Assembly (NCBI RefSeq): GCF_001758225.1
Contig: NZ_MAST01000003.1
Span: 1-64,000, forward strand
Direction: 5' to 3'
DNA: 64,000 nucleotides
DNA from: Humibacillus sp. DSM 29435
Lineage (GTDB): Bacteria; Actinomycetota; Actinomycetes; Actinomycetales; Dermatophilaceae
Under the pieces are notes generated by a model. That model had not been told where the DNA came from. It saw nothing but the letters and a program-made list of their open reading frames with translations, and searched no databases. A program made the position numbers and the translations under genes. This document shows positions 18,462 to 26,900 of this stretch, piece after piece. The first letter of the stretch is position 1. The number at the start of each line of letters is the position of its first letter.

Positions 18462-20963
18462 TCAGCTGCGGCCGCGACGGGTGTCGTCGGACCAGCTCGT
18501 GACCAGACGGTCGTCGCGGTCGCGGCGGCCACCCGTTGGGCGACCAGCGTCGCGCCCGCGTCCGTGCCCCTGACCGCCACGGCCGGAGGAAGCCGGTCGC
18601 GGTCCGCGCGGACCGGCCGGGGCCCGCCGGGCCTTCGGCGCTGCGACGAGACGGTTGAACACCGCCTCGTCGATCGGCGTTCCCGACGGCCGGGTCGCGC
18701 CGGTGGCGGCGATGACGTCGTCGCCGGGGGCGGCCTTCACGGGGAGCAGGTCGAGACCGGCATCCTTCAGCTGGCGCTCCATGGTCTTGCGCTGATGCGG
18801 GAGGGCCAGGGTCACCACGGTGCCCTTCTCGCCCGCACGGGCGGTGCGGCCGGCGCGGTGCAGGTAGTCCTTGTGGTCGGCCGGCGGGTCGACCTGAAGC
18901 ACGACCGACACGTCGTCGACGTGGATGCCGCGGGCGGCGACGTCGGTCGCGACGAGCACCCGCAGGCCGCCGTCACGGAAAGCGCCGAGCACCCGGTTGC
19001 GCTGGCCCTGGTTCAGGCCGCCGTGCAGCGCCGCCGCCATGACGCCCTGCTCGCGCAGCTGGAGCGCGATGCGGTCAGCGCCGAGCTTGGTGCGGCAGAA
19101 CACGAGGGTGCGCCCGTCGCGGTTGGCGACCTCGGCCGTGATCAGCTTCTTGTGCTGGGGATCGATGAGCAGCACGTGGTGGTCCATGCCTTCGACCGAG
19201 GCGGTGGCGTCGTTCGTCGAGTGCGTCACCGGGTCGGTGAGGTACTTGGCCACGAGCTTGTCGATGCCGTTGTCGAGCGTGGCCGAGAAGAGCAGCCGCT
19301 GGCCGTCGGACGGGATCTGGTCGAGGCTGGTGGTGATCTCTGACATGAAGCCCATCTCGGCCATGTGGTCGGCCTCGTCGAGCACGGTGATCGAGATGTC
19401 GTTCATCTCGACGGCGCCCCGCTCGAGCAGGTCGTTGAGCCGGCCCGGGGTGGCGATCAGGATGTCGACACCCTTGTTGAGGGCGTTGATCTGCGTCGTG
19501 TAGCTCAGGCCTCCGGCGATGAGCTTGTGTCGCAGGCCGGCGACGTGCACGAGCGGCTCGAGCGCGTCAGAGATCTGCATCGCGAGCTCGCGCGTCGGGG
19601 TGAGGATCAGAGCGTGCGGTCGGCGCGGTAGACGGCGCTGACCGGCCTCGAGAAGGCGGGCGATGAGGGGCAGGCCGAAGGCGAGCGTCTTGCCCGACCC
19701 GGTCTGGCCCCGGCCGAGCACGTCCTTGCCCAAGAGGGCATCGGGAATCGTCGCCGTCTGGATCGGGAAGGGCGTGGTGATGCCCTCGCGCGCCAGGCGC
19801 TCGACGACCTTCTCGGGCAGGCCGAGGGCAGCGAAGCCGTTGTCAGACGCGACCTCGACGGGCCCGTCGCTCACGTCGGCGCGGGTCGACTTGGTCCAGG
19901 TGTCTGCGTCCATCCGCTCGGCCTCGGCGTCGTGACCGAAGTGGTCGTCACCAAAACCACTGGTGCCGCGGGCGCCACGGTCATCGCGGCGCTGGTAGCC
20001 GCCACGCGAGTCGCGGTCGTCGCGGTTGGTGTTGTACGACGGGCGCGAGCTGCGATCGTCACGGTTGTTGTACGAGGGCCGCTCGCCGCGGTCGTCGCGC
20101 TTGAACGCGGGCCGGTCGTCGCGGTTGGTGTTGTACGACGGGCGCGAGCTGCGATCGTCACGGTTGTTGTACGAGGGCCGCTCGCCGCGGTCGTCGCGCT
20201 TGAACGCGGGCCGATCGTCGCGGTTGGTGTTGTACGACGGGCGCGAGCTGCGGTCATCGCGGTTGTTGTTGTACGACGGGCGCGAACCGCGGTCGTCACG
20301 GTTGTTGTACGAGGGGCGCTCACTGCGGTCGTCGCGCTTGAACGCGGGCCGGTCGTCACGGTTGCTGTTGTACGACGGGCGCGAGCTGCGGTCGTCACGG
20401 TTGTTGTACGAGGGCCGCTCGCCGCGGTCGTCGCGCTTGAACGCGGGCCGGTCGTCACGGTTGCTGTTGTACGACGGGCGCGAACCGCGGTCATCACGGT
20501 TGTTGTACGAGGGGCGCTCGCCGCGGTCGTCGCGCTTGAACGCGGGCCGGTCGTCACGGTTGCTGTACGACGGACGCGAACCGCGGTCATCACGGTTGTT
20601 GTACGAGGGGCGCTCGCCGCGGTCGTCACGGCTGTTGTACGACGGGCGCGAACCACGGTCGTCACGGCTGTTGTACGACGGACGCGAACCCCGGTCATCG
20701 CGGTTGTTGTACGAGGGGCGCTCGCTGCCTGACGTCGCGCGGTCGTTGCGCTCGAACGACCGGTGCTCATCGCGTGGAGCGCGCCACTCGCGGCCACCCA
20801 CGTGCGACGACGTGGCTGATGCGGGCCGGGAGGTACGACCGGCATGGGCGGTGTGGCCGCCTTGGCTACTCTGGCCGCGATGCGGCTTCTTCGCGGCGAT
20901 CGACTTCTTCTCGGTCGACCAGCGGGCCTTCTTGGGCGCGCCGGACTCAGACTTCTTGGGCAT
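18462..20963 (-). CDS. DEAD-box RNA helicase with long repetitive disordered N-terminus
   Basis: 833 residues. Residues 1-80 are basic and disordered. Residues 81-330 are tandem repeats built from RPSYNNRDDRG and RPAFKRDDRGE modules. The helicase core starts near 376: the Q motif (FAALGLPEKVV...PFPIQ), GQTGSGKT (419-426), PTREL, TPGR, DEAD (529-532), SAT (560-562) and HRAGR (702-706). The tail (775-833) is Arg/Gly-rich. DEAD-box proteins remodel RNA in ribosome assembly and cold adaptation. Most bacterial members carry their disordered RNA-binding tail at the C-terminus only, so the large N-terminal one is unusual. A leader of about 290 bp precedes the ATG. The repeat may promote RNA condensation (inference). 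Confidence 0.9.
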   Translation of the reverse strand: MPKKSESGAPKKARWSTEKKSIAAKKPHRGQSSQGGHTAHAGRTSRPASATSSHVGGREWRAPRDEHRSFERNDRATSGSERPSYNNRDDRGSRPSYNSRDDRGSRPSYNSRDDRGERPSYNNRDDRGSRPSYSNRDDRPAFKRDDRGERPSYNNRDDRGSRPSYNSNRDDRPAFKRDDRGERPSYNNRDDRSSRPSYNSNRDDRPAFKRDDRSERPSYNNRDDRGSRPSYNNNRDDRSSRPSYNTNRDDRPAFKRDDRGERPSYNNRDDRSSRPSYNTNRDDRPAFKRDDRGERPSYNNRDDRSSRPSYNTNRDDRDSRGGYQRRDDRGARGTSGFGDDHFGHDAEAERMDADTWTKSTRADVSDGPVEVASDNGFAALGLPEKVVERLAREGITTPFPIQTATIPDALLGKDVLGRGQTGSGKTLAFGLPLIARLLEAGQRRLPRRPHALILTPTRELAMQISDALEPLVHVAGLRHKLIAGGLSYTTQINALNKGVDILIATPGRLNDLLERGAVEMNDISITVLDEADHMAEMGFMSEITTSLDQIPSDGQRLLFSATLDNGIDKLVAKYLTDPVTHSTNDATASVEGMDHHVLLIDPQHKKLITAEVANRDGRTLVFCRTKLGADRIALQLREQGVMAAALHGGLNQGQRNRVLGAFRDGGLRVLVATDVAARGIHVDDVSVVLQVDPPADHKDYLHRAGRTARAGEKGTVVTLALPHQRKTMERQLKDAGLDLLPVKAAPGDDVIAATGATRPSGTPIDEAVFNRLVAAPKARRAPAGPRGPRPASSGRGGQGHGRGRDAGRPTGGRRDRDDRLVTSWSDDTRRGRS
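19974..20723 (-). repeat. coding tandem repeat in the DEAD-box helicase
   Basis: This stretch encodes residues 81-330. The PAFKRDDR module recurs five times with DNA periods of 99, 138, 99 and 99 bp (markers at 20098, 20197, 20335, 20434 and 20533). The dominant unit is therefore 33 residues, with one 46-residue variant. Near-identical DNA copies point to recent unit duplication or gene conversion, and the copy number probably varies between strains. Confidence 0.85.
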
Positions 20964-21252
20964 GCGTATTCAACTCTCTTCGCTTGACTCGAGCAGACTT
21001 CGCCTCGAGCCGCGAATGACTGAACGCGACCATGCAGACGAGCCTCAGGCGCATCGACTGCGCCCCATGGACCCTGGCCACGGCATCTGTGCCGCCCAGG
21101 TTTTCGGATCCGCTCCGTGTCGGGTACCGGGCCGCGCCAACTGGCAAGCTTCCGGTGGGTGTCACCTCGTCGGCCGGGCTCCGTCTCCGGTCATCACCGA
21201 AAGCCGCCCGTCCGTCGATTCCGAGGAGACCTCGGAGTCGGATGCGTCCATT
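20964..21252 (-). other. 289-bp leader upstream of the RNA helicase; no gene seen
   Basis: No convincing coding frame lies between the VanZ-like stop (21253) and the helicase ATG (20963), both leftward. A hairpin at 21221-21235 probably ends the upstream transcript. The remaining 250 bases are likely promoter and 5' leader. The Shine-Dalgarno sequence is weak (AAGAGAG about 11 bases from the ATG). Long leaders are common in cold-regulated RNA helicase genes, but no known riboregulator fold was recognised. Confidence 0.4.
21221..21235 (-). terminator. small hairpin after the VanZ-like gene
   Basis: CCGAGG-AGA-CCTCGG, extendable by one A-T pair, lies 18 bases beyond the VanZ-like stop. It is short for a terminator and has no T run, so the assignment is tentative. 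Confidence 0.35.
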
Positions 21253-21624
21253 TTACCAGCGTTCGCGCCGAGCCCTGACCAGCAGCAGGCTCGCGGCCAG
21301 TGCGACCCCGATCACGTCGACCACGGCGTCCCAGATGTCGCCCGAACGGCCGGGGAGCAGAAAGTGCTGAACCAGCTCGCTCAGAGGGGCGTGCACGAGG
21401 AAGATCGCGACCACCCGACCGACGCGGCGCAGGGCCCAGCCGGCCAGGTAGGTGGGCACCGCGAAGACGAACACGTGCACCACCTTGTCGGTCCAGCTGA
21501 CCGGGCCCTCGACGGTGACGACCGGCCAGTAGAGCACGCACAGCTGAAGCACCACCGCCACAGCGGCTGCGACCTTGACGAGGTCGCGCGTGCGAGCAGG
21601 GAGAGGCGTCACGGGTCTGGGCAT
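21253..21624 (-). CDS. VanZ-like membrane protein
   Basis: 123 residues with four hydrophobic segments: VAAAVAVVLQLCVLYWPVV; the segment after SWTDKVVH (VFVFAVPTYLAGWAL); VVAIFLVHAPLSELVQHF; and DAVVDVIGVALAASLLLV. The W-x-D-K-V-x-H and SGDIWDAVVDVIG motifs are typical of VanZ-type proteins. Family members are linked to teicoplanin resistance or envelope functions, but most are uncharacterised. I chose the ATG at 21624 (MPRPVTPL). A TACACT -10 lies nine bases upstream. Confidence 0.75.
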   Translation of the reverse strand: MPRPVTPLPARTRDLVKVAAAVAVVLQLCVLYWPVVTVEGPVSWTDKVVHVFVFAVPTYLAGWALRRVGRVVAIFLVHAPLSELVQHFLLPGRSGDIWDAVVDVIGVALAASLLLVRARRERW

Positions 21625-21713
21625 GGCGTGGTCAGTGTAGATAGGTTGCGAAGCGGGATCCAACGTCGATCGACGGTCGGCTGACGGCATCTCGCCTACG
21701 ACTCGGAGGACTC

Positions 21714-22385
21714 ATGGGAAAGCGAACGGTCACCGTCATCGGCTCGGGCTCGGTGCGGGTCTCCCCCGACGTCGTGCGTCTCGACCTGCGCGTCGGTCAC
21801 GACGCCGCCGATGTTGCCGAAGCACTCACGGGCGCGACGCGCAGCCTCACCTCGGTCATCGAAGCGGTTCGCGCTGCCGGGGTCGCCGAGTCTGACCTCC
21901 GCACGCTCGACGTCTCGGTGAACCAGCGCTGGGACAACAACGGCACCGCCGTCGGCTTCACCGCCCAACAACAGCTCGGAGTCGTCGTGCGCCGCCTCGA
22001 CGCCACCGGCGAGATCCTCGAGGCCGGAGCCGCGGCCGTCGGCAACGCCCTGCTCGTCGACCAGGTGCGCCTCGACGTCTACGCCCGCGACGACGCCGAG
22101 CAACGGGCGCGCGCCGCCGCCTTTGCGAACGCGCGGTCGAAGGCCGAGCAGTATGCCGCTCTCGCCGGCGCCGAGCTGAGCGAGGTGCTCGGCGTGTCCG
22201 AGTTCGGCGCCACACCGGTTGGAGCTCAGCGCCAGAAGGGCTTCGCCGCAGACATGGCGATGGCGGCGAGTGCGATGCCGGTCCAGGGCGGTGACCTCGA
22301 CGTCACGGCGGCGGTCAACGTGACGTGGGCGCTCTGGACGTCCAGGAAGAAGCGCAAGTCCGGGCACCGGAAGCATCGTGGGTGA
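21714..22385 (+). CDS. SIMPL-domain (DUF541) protein
   Basis: 223 residues. It begins KRTVTVIGSGSVRVSPDVVRLDLRVGHDA, the usual start of the DUF541/SIMPL domain, followed by LRTLDVSVNQRWDNNG and YARDDAEQRARAAAFANARSKAEQYAALAG. No signal peptide is present, although many homologues are periplasmic. The C-terminus is very basic (SRKKRKSGHRKHRG). GGAGG lies five bases before the ATG. In animals the domain name comes from an IRAK-1-binding protein; the bacterial function is unclear. Confidence 0.82.
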   Translation: MGKRTVTVIGSGSVRVSPDVVRLDLRVGHDAADVAEALTGATRSLTSVIEAVRAAGVAESDLRTLDVSVNQRWDNNGTAVGFTAQQQLGVVVRRLDATGEILEAGAAAVGNALLVDQVRLDVYARDDAEQRARAAAFANARSKAEQYAALAGAELSEVLGVSEFGATPVGAQRQKGFAADMAMAASAMPVQGGDLDVTAAVNVTWALWTSRKKRKSGHRKHRG

Positions 22386-22465
22386 ACCGGCTCGGTCGTC
22401 ATCGCCTGCGGCCGGGCCACTCGGGCGTCTGGAATATCGGCTTCAACCCGTCCGTTGGCAGTGAT

Positions 22466-22858
22466 ATGGCTACCACAGAACTGACCGCGCAGACGTTCGA
22501 GCAGACCGTGCTCGACCACGACATCGTGCTCGTCGACTTCTGGGCGTCCTGGTGCGGCCCGTGCCGCCAGTTCGCACCGGTCTACGACACCGCATCCTCG
22601 AGTGACGACAACGACGGCATCGTGTTCGGCAAGGTCGACACCGAGGCCGAGCAGAGCCTGGCCCAGGCCGCGAACATCACCTCGATCCCCACCCTGATGG
22701 CCTTCAAGGAGGGCGTGCTCGTGTTCGCCCAGCCCGGCGCGCTGCCCCAGTCGGGGCTCCAGGACGTCATCAACCAGGTCAAGTCGCTCGACATGGCCCC
22801 GATCAAGAAGCAGATGGCGGCCGAGGCCGCTGCCGGCCCCGGCACCACCACGGCCTGA
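22466..22858 (+). CDS. thioredoxin
   Basis: 130 residues, cytoplasmic. The active site WCGPC is at 29-33 within VLVDFWASWCGPCRQFAPVY, and the cis-proline lies in ITSIPTLMAFKEG. After the thioredoxin fold, a C-terminal tail of about 20 residues is rich in Lys, Ala and Gly. It provides a dithiol for disulfide reduction in cytoplasmic targets. The longer frame from 22325 lacks coding character before MATTELTAQ, so I start at 22466, although no clear Shine-Dalgarno sequence is present. Confidence 0.9.
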   Translation: MATTELTAQTFEQTVLDHDIVLVDFWASWCGPCRQFAPVYDTASSSDDNDGIVFGKVDTEAEQSLAQAANITSIPTLMAFKEGVLVFAQPGALPQSGLQDVINQVKSLDMAPIKKQMAAEAAAGPGTTTA

Positions 22859-22868
22859 GGCACGACTG

Positions 22869-23318
22869 ATGAAGCTGCTGCTCAACATCATCTGGGTGGT
22901 GTTCGGTGGCCTCGTCCTGTGCCTGGGGTACCTGCTGGCGGGGGTGGTCGCGTGTGTGACCATCGTCGGCATCCCGTTCGGGCTGGCTGCGTTTCGCATC
23001 GGCTGGTTCGCGCTGTGGCCCTTCGGGCGCACCGTTGTCGACCACCCCGCGGCCGGCGCCGCCTCGGCCGTCGGGAACGTGCTGTGGGTGATCTTCTTCG
23101 GCTGGTGGCTCGCACTGGGTCACATCGTGACCGCGGTGGCTCAGGCGGTCACGATCGTCGGCATCCCGTTGGCCCTGGGCAACCTCAAGCTCGTTCCGGT
23201 GTCACTGTTCCCGTTGGGCAAGCGCATCGTTCGGGTGGGCGGCGGCTACTCCTCGTTCGGCCCAGACCTCATGGGCCCCGGCCGGTCGTCCACCGGTGAG
23301 AACCTGCACCTGAACTGA
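22869..23318 (+). CDS. YccF-domain inner-membrane protein
   Basis: 149 residues with two repeated hydrophobic YccF modules: LNIIWVVFGGLVLCLGYLLAGVVACVTIVGIPFGLAAFRIG and LWVIFFGWWLALGHIVTAVAQAVTIVGIPLALGN. A short cytoplasmic tail follows. The family is conserved in bacteria, with no settled function. It starts 10 bases after the thioredoxin gene, so the two are likely co-transcribed, and it ends at a strong terminator. Confidence 0.85.
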   Translation: MKLLLNIIWVVFGGLVLCLGYLLAGVVACVTIVGIPFGLAAFRIGWFALWPFGRTVVDHPAAGAASAVGNVLWVIFFGWWLALGHIVTAVAQAVTIVGIPLALGNLKLVPVSLFPLGKRIVRVGGGYSSFGPDLMGPGRSSTGENLHLN

Positions 23319-23341
23319 CTGAACCGGCCCCCGCCGAACGA

Positions 23342-23376
23342 GAAAGAGGGCGTCCCGTGAAGGGACGCCCTCTTTC
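23342..23376. terminator. bidirectional rho-independent terminator (yccF / ssrA)
   Basis: A 15-bp perfect stem (23342-23356 with 23362-23376, containing AGAGGGCGTCCC) with a GTGAA loop. The stem base supplies T-rich sequence on both sides (TCTTTC and its mirror). It lies between the rightward yccF-type gene and the leftward tmRNA. Confidence 0.85.
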
Positions 23377-23411
23377 GTTGGCCGCAAGAGCGTGACGTGG
23401 CCACCACGAAG

Positions 23412-23778
23412 TGGTGGAGGTGGCGGGAATTGAACCCGCGTCCGATGACGAGAAACCAGGGCTTCTCCGGGTGCAGTGCGCTACGGCTTTTCTCGGCCCC
23501 AGGGCTCGCACGCACGCGTCCCCTGACAGGCCCAGTTGAGTAAGAGTCCCGCGCGGCCCCCCAACATGACCGCGCAGCAAGTTTCCTAGCTGATGCCAGA
23601 CACTGAGTCGGAAACTAGCTCAGGCTGACAGACTTCGAGGCTCGCTCAGGCAGCGAGGGCGAAGTCGGTGCGCTTGGAATTGGCACCTATGGTTTTGCAA
23701 GGAGCGTTTACGAGATAACCCTGCATCCTCGACCCGCTTCCCCTGATGTGTCGACCACCGTCGAAACCGATCACCCCC
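23412..23778 (-). ncRNA. ssrA: transfer-messenger RNA (tmRNA)
   Basis: A 367-nt tmRNA. The 5' end GGGGGTG (23778-23772) pairs with CACCTCC before the encoded CCA at the 3' end (23412). GGTTTCGAC follows the 5' acceptor strand, and the T arm is GCGGG-TTCAATT-CCCGC. The tag frame lies at 23646-23684. Together with SmpB, encoded about 6 kb downstream, it rescues ribosomes stalled on broken mRNA and tags the product for proteolysis. The pseudoknot-rich middle was not folded in detail. Confidence 0.95.
23646..23684 (-). other. tmRNA tag-peptide reading frame
   Basis: The codons from GCC to TGA encode ANSKRTDFALAA followed by the stop. With the alanine from charged tmRNA, the appended tag would be A-ANSKRTDFALAA. 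The ALAA end is the ClpXP/ClpAP degradation signal seen in tmRNA tags generally. The resume codon is GCC, preceded by CCATAGGT. Confidence 0.85.
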
Positions 23779-23989
23779 ATGAGGGGCGTCCACGTCACGC
23801 TGTTCACTTCTCAACCTGCGGTACTACTGGTCCACAGTACCCCGGTCAACGACGCCTGGGTCCAGGTCATTCCCGTCTCTGGCGTCTCAGCCCCGCAGCG
23901 GCCCCCGGATGCCGTCCCCTACGCGGCTAGGCTGCCCATCACGCCCGCTCCACCCGTCGCGCACACGCACCGCCGCCCCTGGAGGTCTG
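23779..23989. promoter_or_regulatory. divergent ssrA/pyc promoter region
   Basis: This 211-bp region separates the tmRNA 5' end from the pyruvate carboxylase ATG and must hold both promoters. An inverted repeat, GGTACT-N10-AGTACC (23820-23841), is the only clear symmetric element. I could not assign -35/-10 pairs with confidence. The pyc start is well defined by GGAGG. Confidence 0.4.
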
Positions 23990-26900
23990 ATGTTCCGCAA
24001 GGTCCTTGTCGCCAACCGAGGCGAGATCGCCGTTCGGGCCTTCCGCGCCGCGACCGAGCTCGGCGCCCGAACGGTGGCGGTGTTCCCGTATGAGGACCGC
24101 AAGAGCGAGCACCGGTTGAAGGCCGACGAGGCCTACCAGATCGGTGAGCAGGGGCACCCGGTGCGGGCCTACCTCGACCACGAGGCCATCGTGGCCCAGG
24201 CGGCCCTCGCCGGGGCCGACGCGATCTACCCCGGCTACGGCTTCCTCTCCGAGAACCCGCTGCTCGCCGAGGCGTGCGAGGCGGCCGGCATCACCTTCGT
24301 CGGCCCACCGGCATCCGTGCTGCACCTGACGGGCAACAAGGCCCGGGCCATCGCCGCGGCCCGCGAGGCCGGCCTGCCGACGTTGCAGGGCTCCGAGCCG
24401 GGAACCGACCTCGACGCCCTGGAGGCCGCCGCCCCCTCGATCGGCTTCCCGATCTTCGTCAAGGCGGTGTCAGGTGGCGGTGGTCGCGGCATGCGCCGGG
24501 TCGAGACTCCCGAGGCGCTGCGCGACGCCCTCGAAGCCGCCCAACGCGAGGCCGAGTCGGCGTTCGGCGACCCGACCCTCTACCTCGAGCAGGCCGTGCT
24601 CAACCCGCGGCACATCGAGGTGCAGGTGCTGGCCGACGGCACCGGCGAGGTGCTGCACCTCTTCGAGCGCGACTGCTCGCTGCAGCGGCGCCACCAGAAG
24701 GTCGTCGAGATCGCGCCCGCCCCCAACCTCGACGCGTCGACGCGCGAGCAGATGTGTGCCGACGCCGTGGCCTTCGCCCGTTCGATCGGCTACGTCAACG
24801 CCGGCACGGTGGAGTTTCTGCTCGGCGAGGACGGCCGTTACGTCTTCATCGAGATGAACCCCCGCATCCAGGTCGAGCACACGGTGACCGAGGAGGTCAC
24901 CGACATCGACCTCGTCGTGAGCCAGCTGCAGATCGCGTCGGGCGAGACCTTCGAGTCGATGTCGCTGCGCCAGAGCGACATTCGCACCAAGGGCTTCGCG
25001 ATGCAGTGCCGCATCACCACCGAAGACCCGGCCAACGGCTTCCGGCCCGATGCCGGCACGATCACCGTCTACCGATCGGCCGGTGGCGGCGGGGTGCGCC
25101 TCGACGGCGGCACGGTCTTCGTCGGCGCCGAGGTCAGCGCCCACTTCGACTCGATGCTCGTCAAGCTCACCTGCCGCGGACGCACGTTCCCGATCGCGGT
25201 GCGCCGAGCGCGACGAGCTTTGGCCGAGTTCAGGATTCGCGGAGTGTCGACGAACATCGCCTTCCTCGACGCCGTGCTCTCCGATCCCGTCTTCCAGAGC
25301 GGTCTCGCCACCACGTCGTTCATCGACGAACGCCCCGAGCTGCTGGCCCCGCGCGTCAGTGCCGACCGGGCCACCCGGTTGCTCAGCTACCTTGCCGACG
25401 TCACCGTGAACCAGCCGAACGGGCCGGTCACGACGCAGGTACGGCCACGGAGCAAGCTTCCCCCGCTGCCGGATGCCGCTGTGCCGCCGGGCGCACGCGA
25501 TCGCCTGGTCGCCGAGGGGCCGGCGGTGTTCGCCCGGTCGCTGCGCGCCGCGAACGAGGTGGCCGTGACCGACACGACCTTCCGCGACGCCCACCAGTCG
25601 CTGCTGGCCACCCGGATGCGCACCCGTGACCTGCTCCACGTGGCGAAGCACGTGTCGCATCTGACCCCGCAGCTGCTGTCGATGGAGGCCTGGGGCGGCG
25701 CCACCTACGACGTGGCCCTGCGGTTCCTGGCCGAAGACCCGTGGGAGCGGCTCGCCGCCTTGCGCGAGGCGATGCCGAACATCCCTCTGCAGATGTTGCT
25801 CCGCGGCCGCAACACGGTCGGCTACACGCCGTACCCGACCGCGGTGACCGACGCCTTCGTGGCCGAGGCCGCCCGCACCGGCCTCGACATCTTCCGCATC
25901 TTCGACTCGCTCAACGACGTGTCCCAGATGCGCCCGGCCGTCGAGGCCGTGCTCGAGACGAACACTGCCGTCGCTGAGGTCGCGCTCTGCTACACCGGCA
26001 ACCTGATGAGCCCGGGCGAGAAGCTCTACACCCTCGACTACTACCTGCGCCTCGCCGAGCAGATCGTCGACACCGGCGCCCACGTGCTCGCGATCAAAGA
26101 CATGGCCGGCCTGCTGCGGGCCCCGGCCGCCGCCCGCCTGGTGACGGCCCTGCGCGAACGGTTCGACCTGCCCGTGCACCTGCACACCCACGACACCGCC
26201 GGCGGGCAGGTCGCCACCCTGCTCGCGGCCATCGACGCCGGGGTGGATGCTGTCGACGCCGCCACCGCCACGATGGCCGGCACCACGAGCCAGCCCTCGT
26301 TGTCGGCTCTCGTCGCGGCCACCGACGACACCGACCGGCCGACCGGCCTGGTCATCGAGAACGTCTTCGCCCTGGAGCCCTACTGGGAAGCCGTTCGTCA
26401 GGTCTACCGGCCGTTCGAGTCAGGTCTGAGCTCTCCCACCGGCCGGGTCTACTTCCACGAGATCCCCGGTGGCCAGCTGAGCAACCTTCGTCAACAGGCC
26501 ATCGCGCTCGGGCTCGGCGACCGCTTCGAGGCCATCGAGAACATGTACGCAGCCGCGAACGGCATCCTCGGCAACCTCGTGAAGGTGACGCCCAGCAGCA
26601 AGGTGGTGGGCGACCTCGCGTTGGCGCTCGTGGGGGCGGGCGCCGACCCGGCCGACTTCGAGCGTGACCCGCAGAACTACGACATCCCCGACTCGGTGAT
26701 CGGCTTTCTCAACGGCGAGCTCGGCGACCCACCCGGCGGGTGGCCCGAGCCGTTCCGCAGCAAGGCGCTGCAGGGCCGCCAGGCCAAGCCGCGGCTCACC
26801 GAGCTCACTCCCGAGCAGCAGACGGCGCTGGGCGACGAGCCGCGGCGCACCCTGAACCAGCTGCTCTTCCCCGGCCCGACGAAAGAGTTCGAGAGCTCAC

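Noticed and set aside
20020-20720. Regularly spaced direct repeats, looking at first like a CRISPR array
   Set aside because: The spacing is a multiple of three, the repeats and spacers are both coding and similar to each other, and there are no cas genes.
20026-21684. A 552-residue rightward open frame of RSSRLLYDGRE-type repeats, and two more repeat-rich frames in the same area
   Set aside because: They are the antisense and shifted readings of the tandem repeat in the DEAD-box helicase N-terminus; the leftward frame continues into an intact helicase core, so it is the real gene.
23412-23470. A tRNA-like T arm and CCA end on the minus strand
   Set aside because: It is the 3' end of tmRNA; the matching 5' acceptor strand and GGTTTCGAC lie 360 bases away, not within 75 bases.
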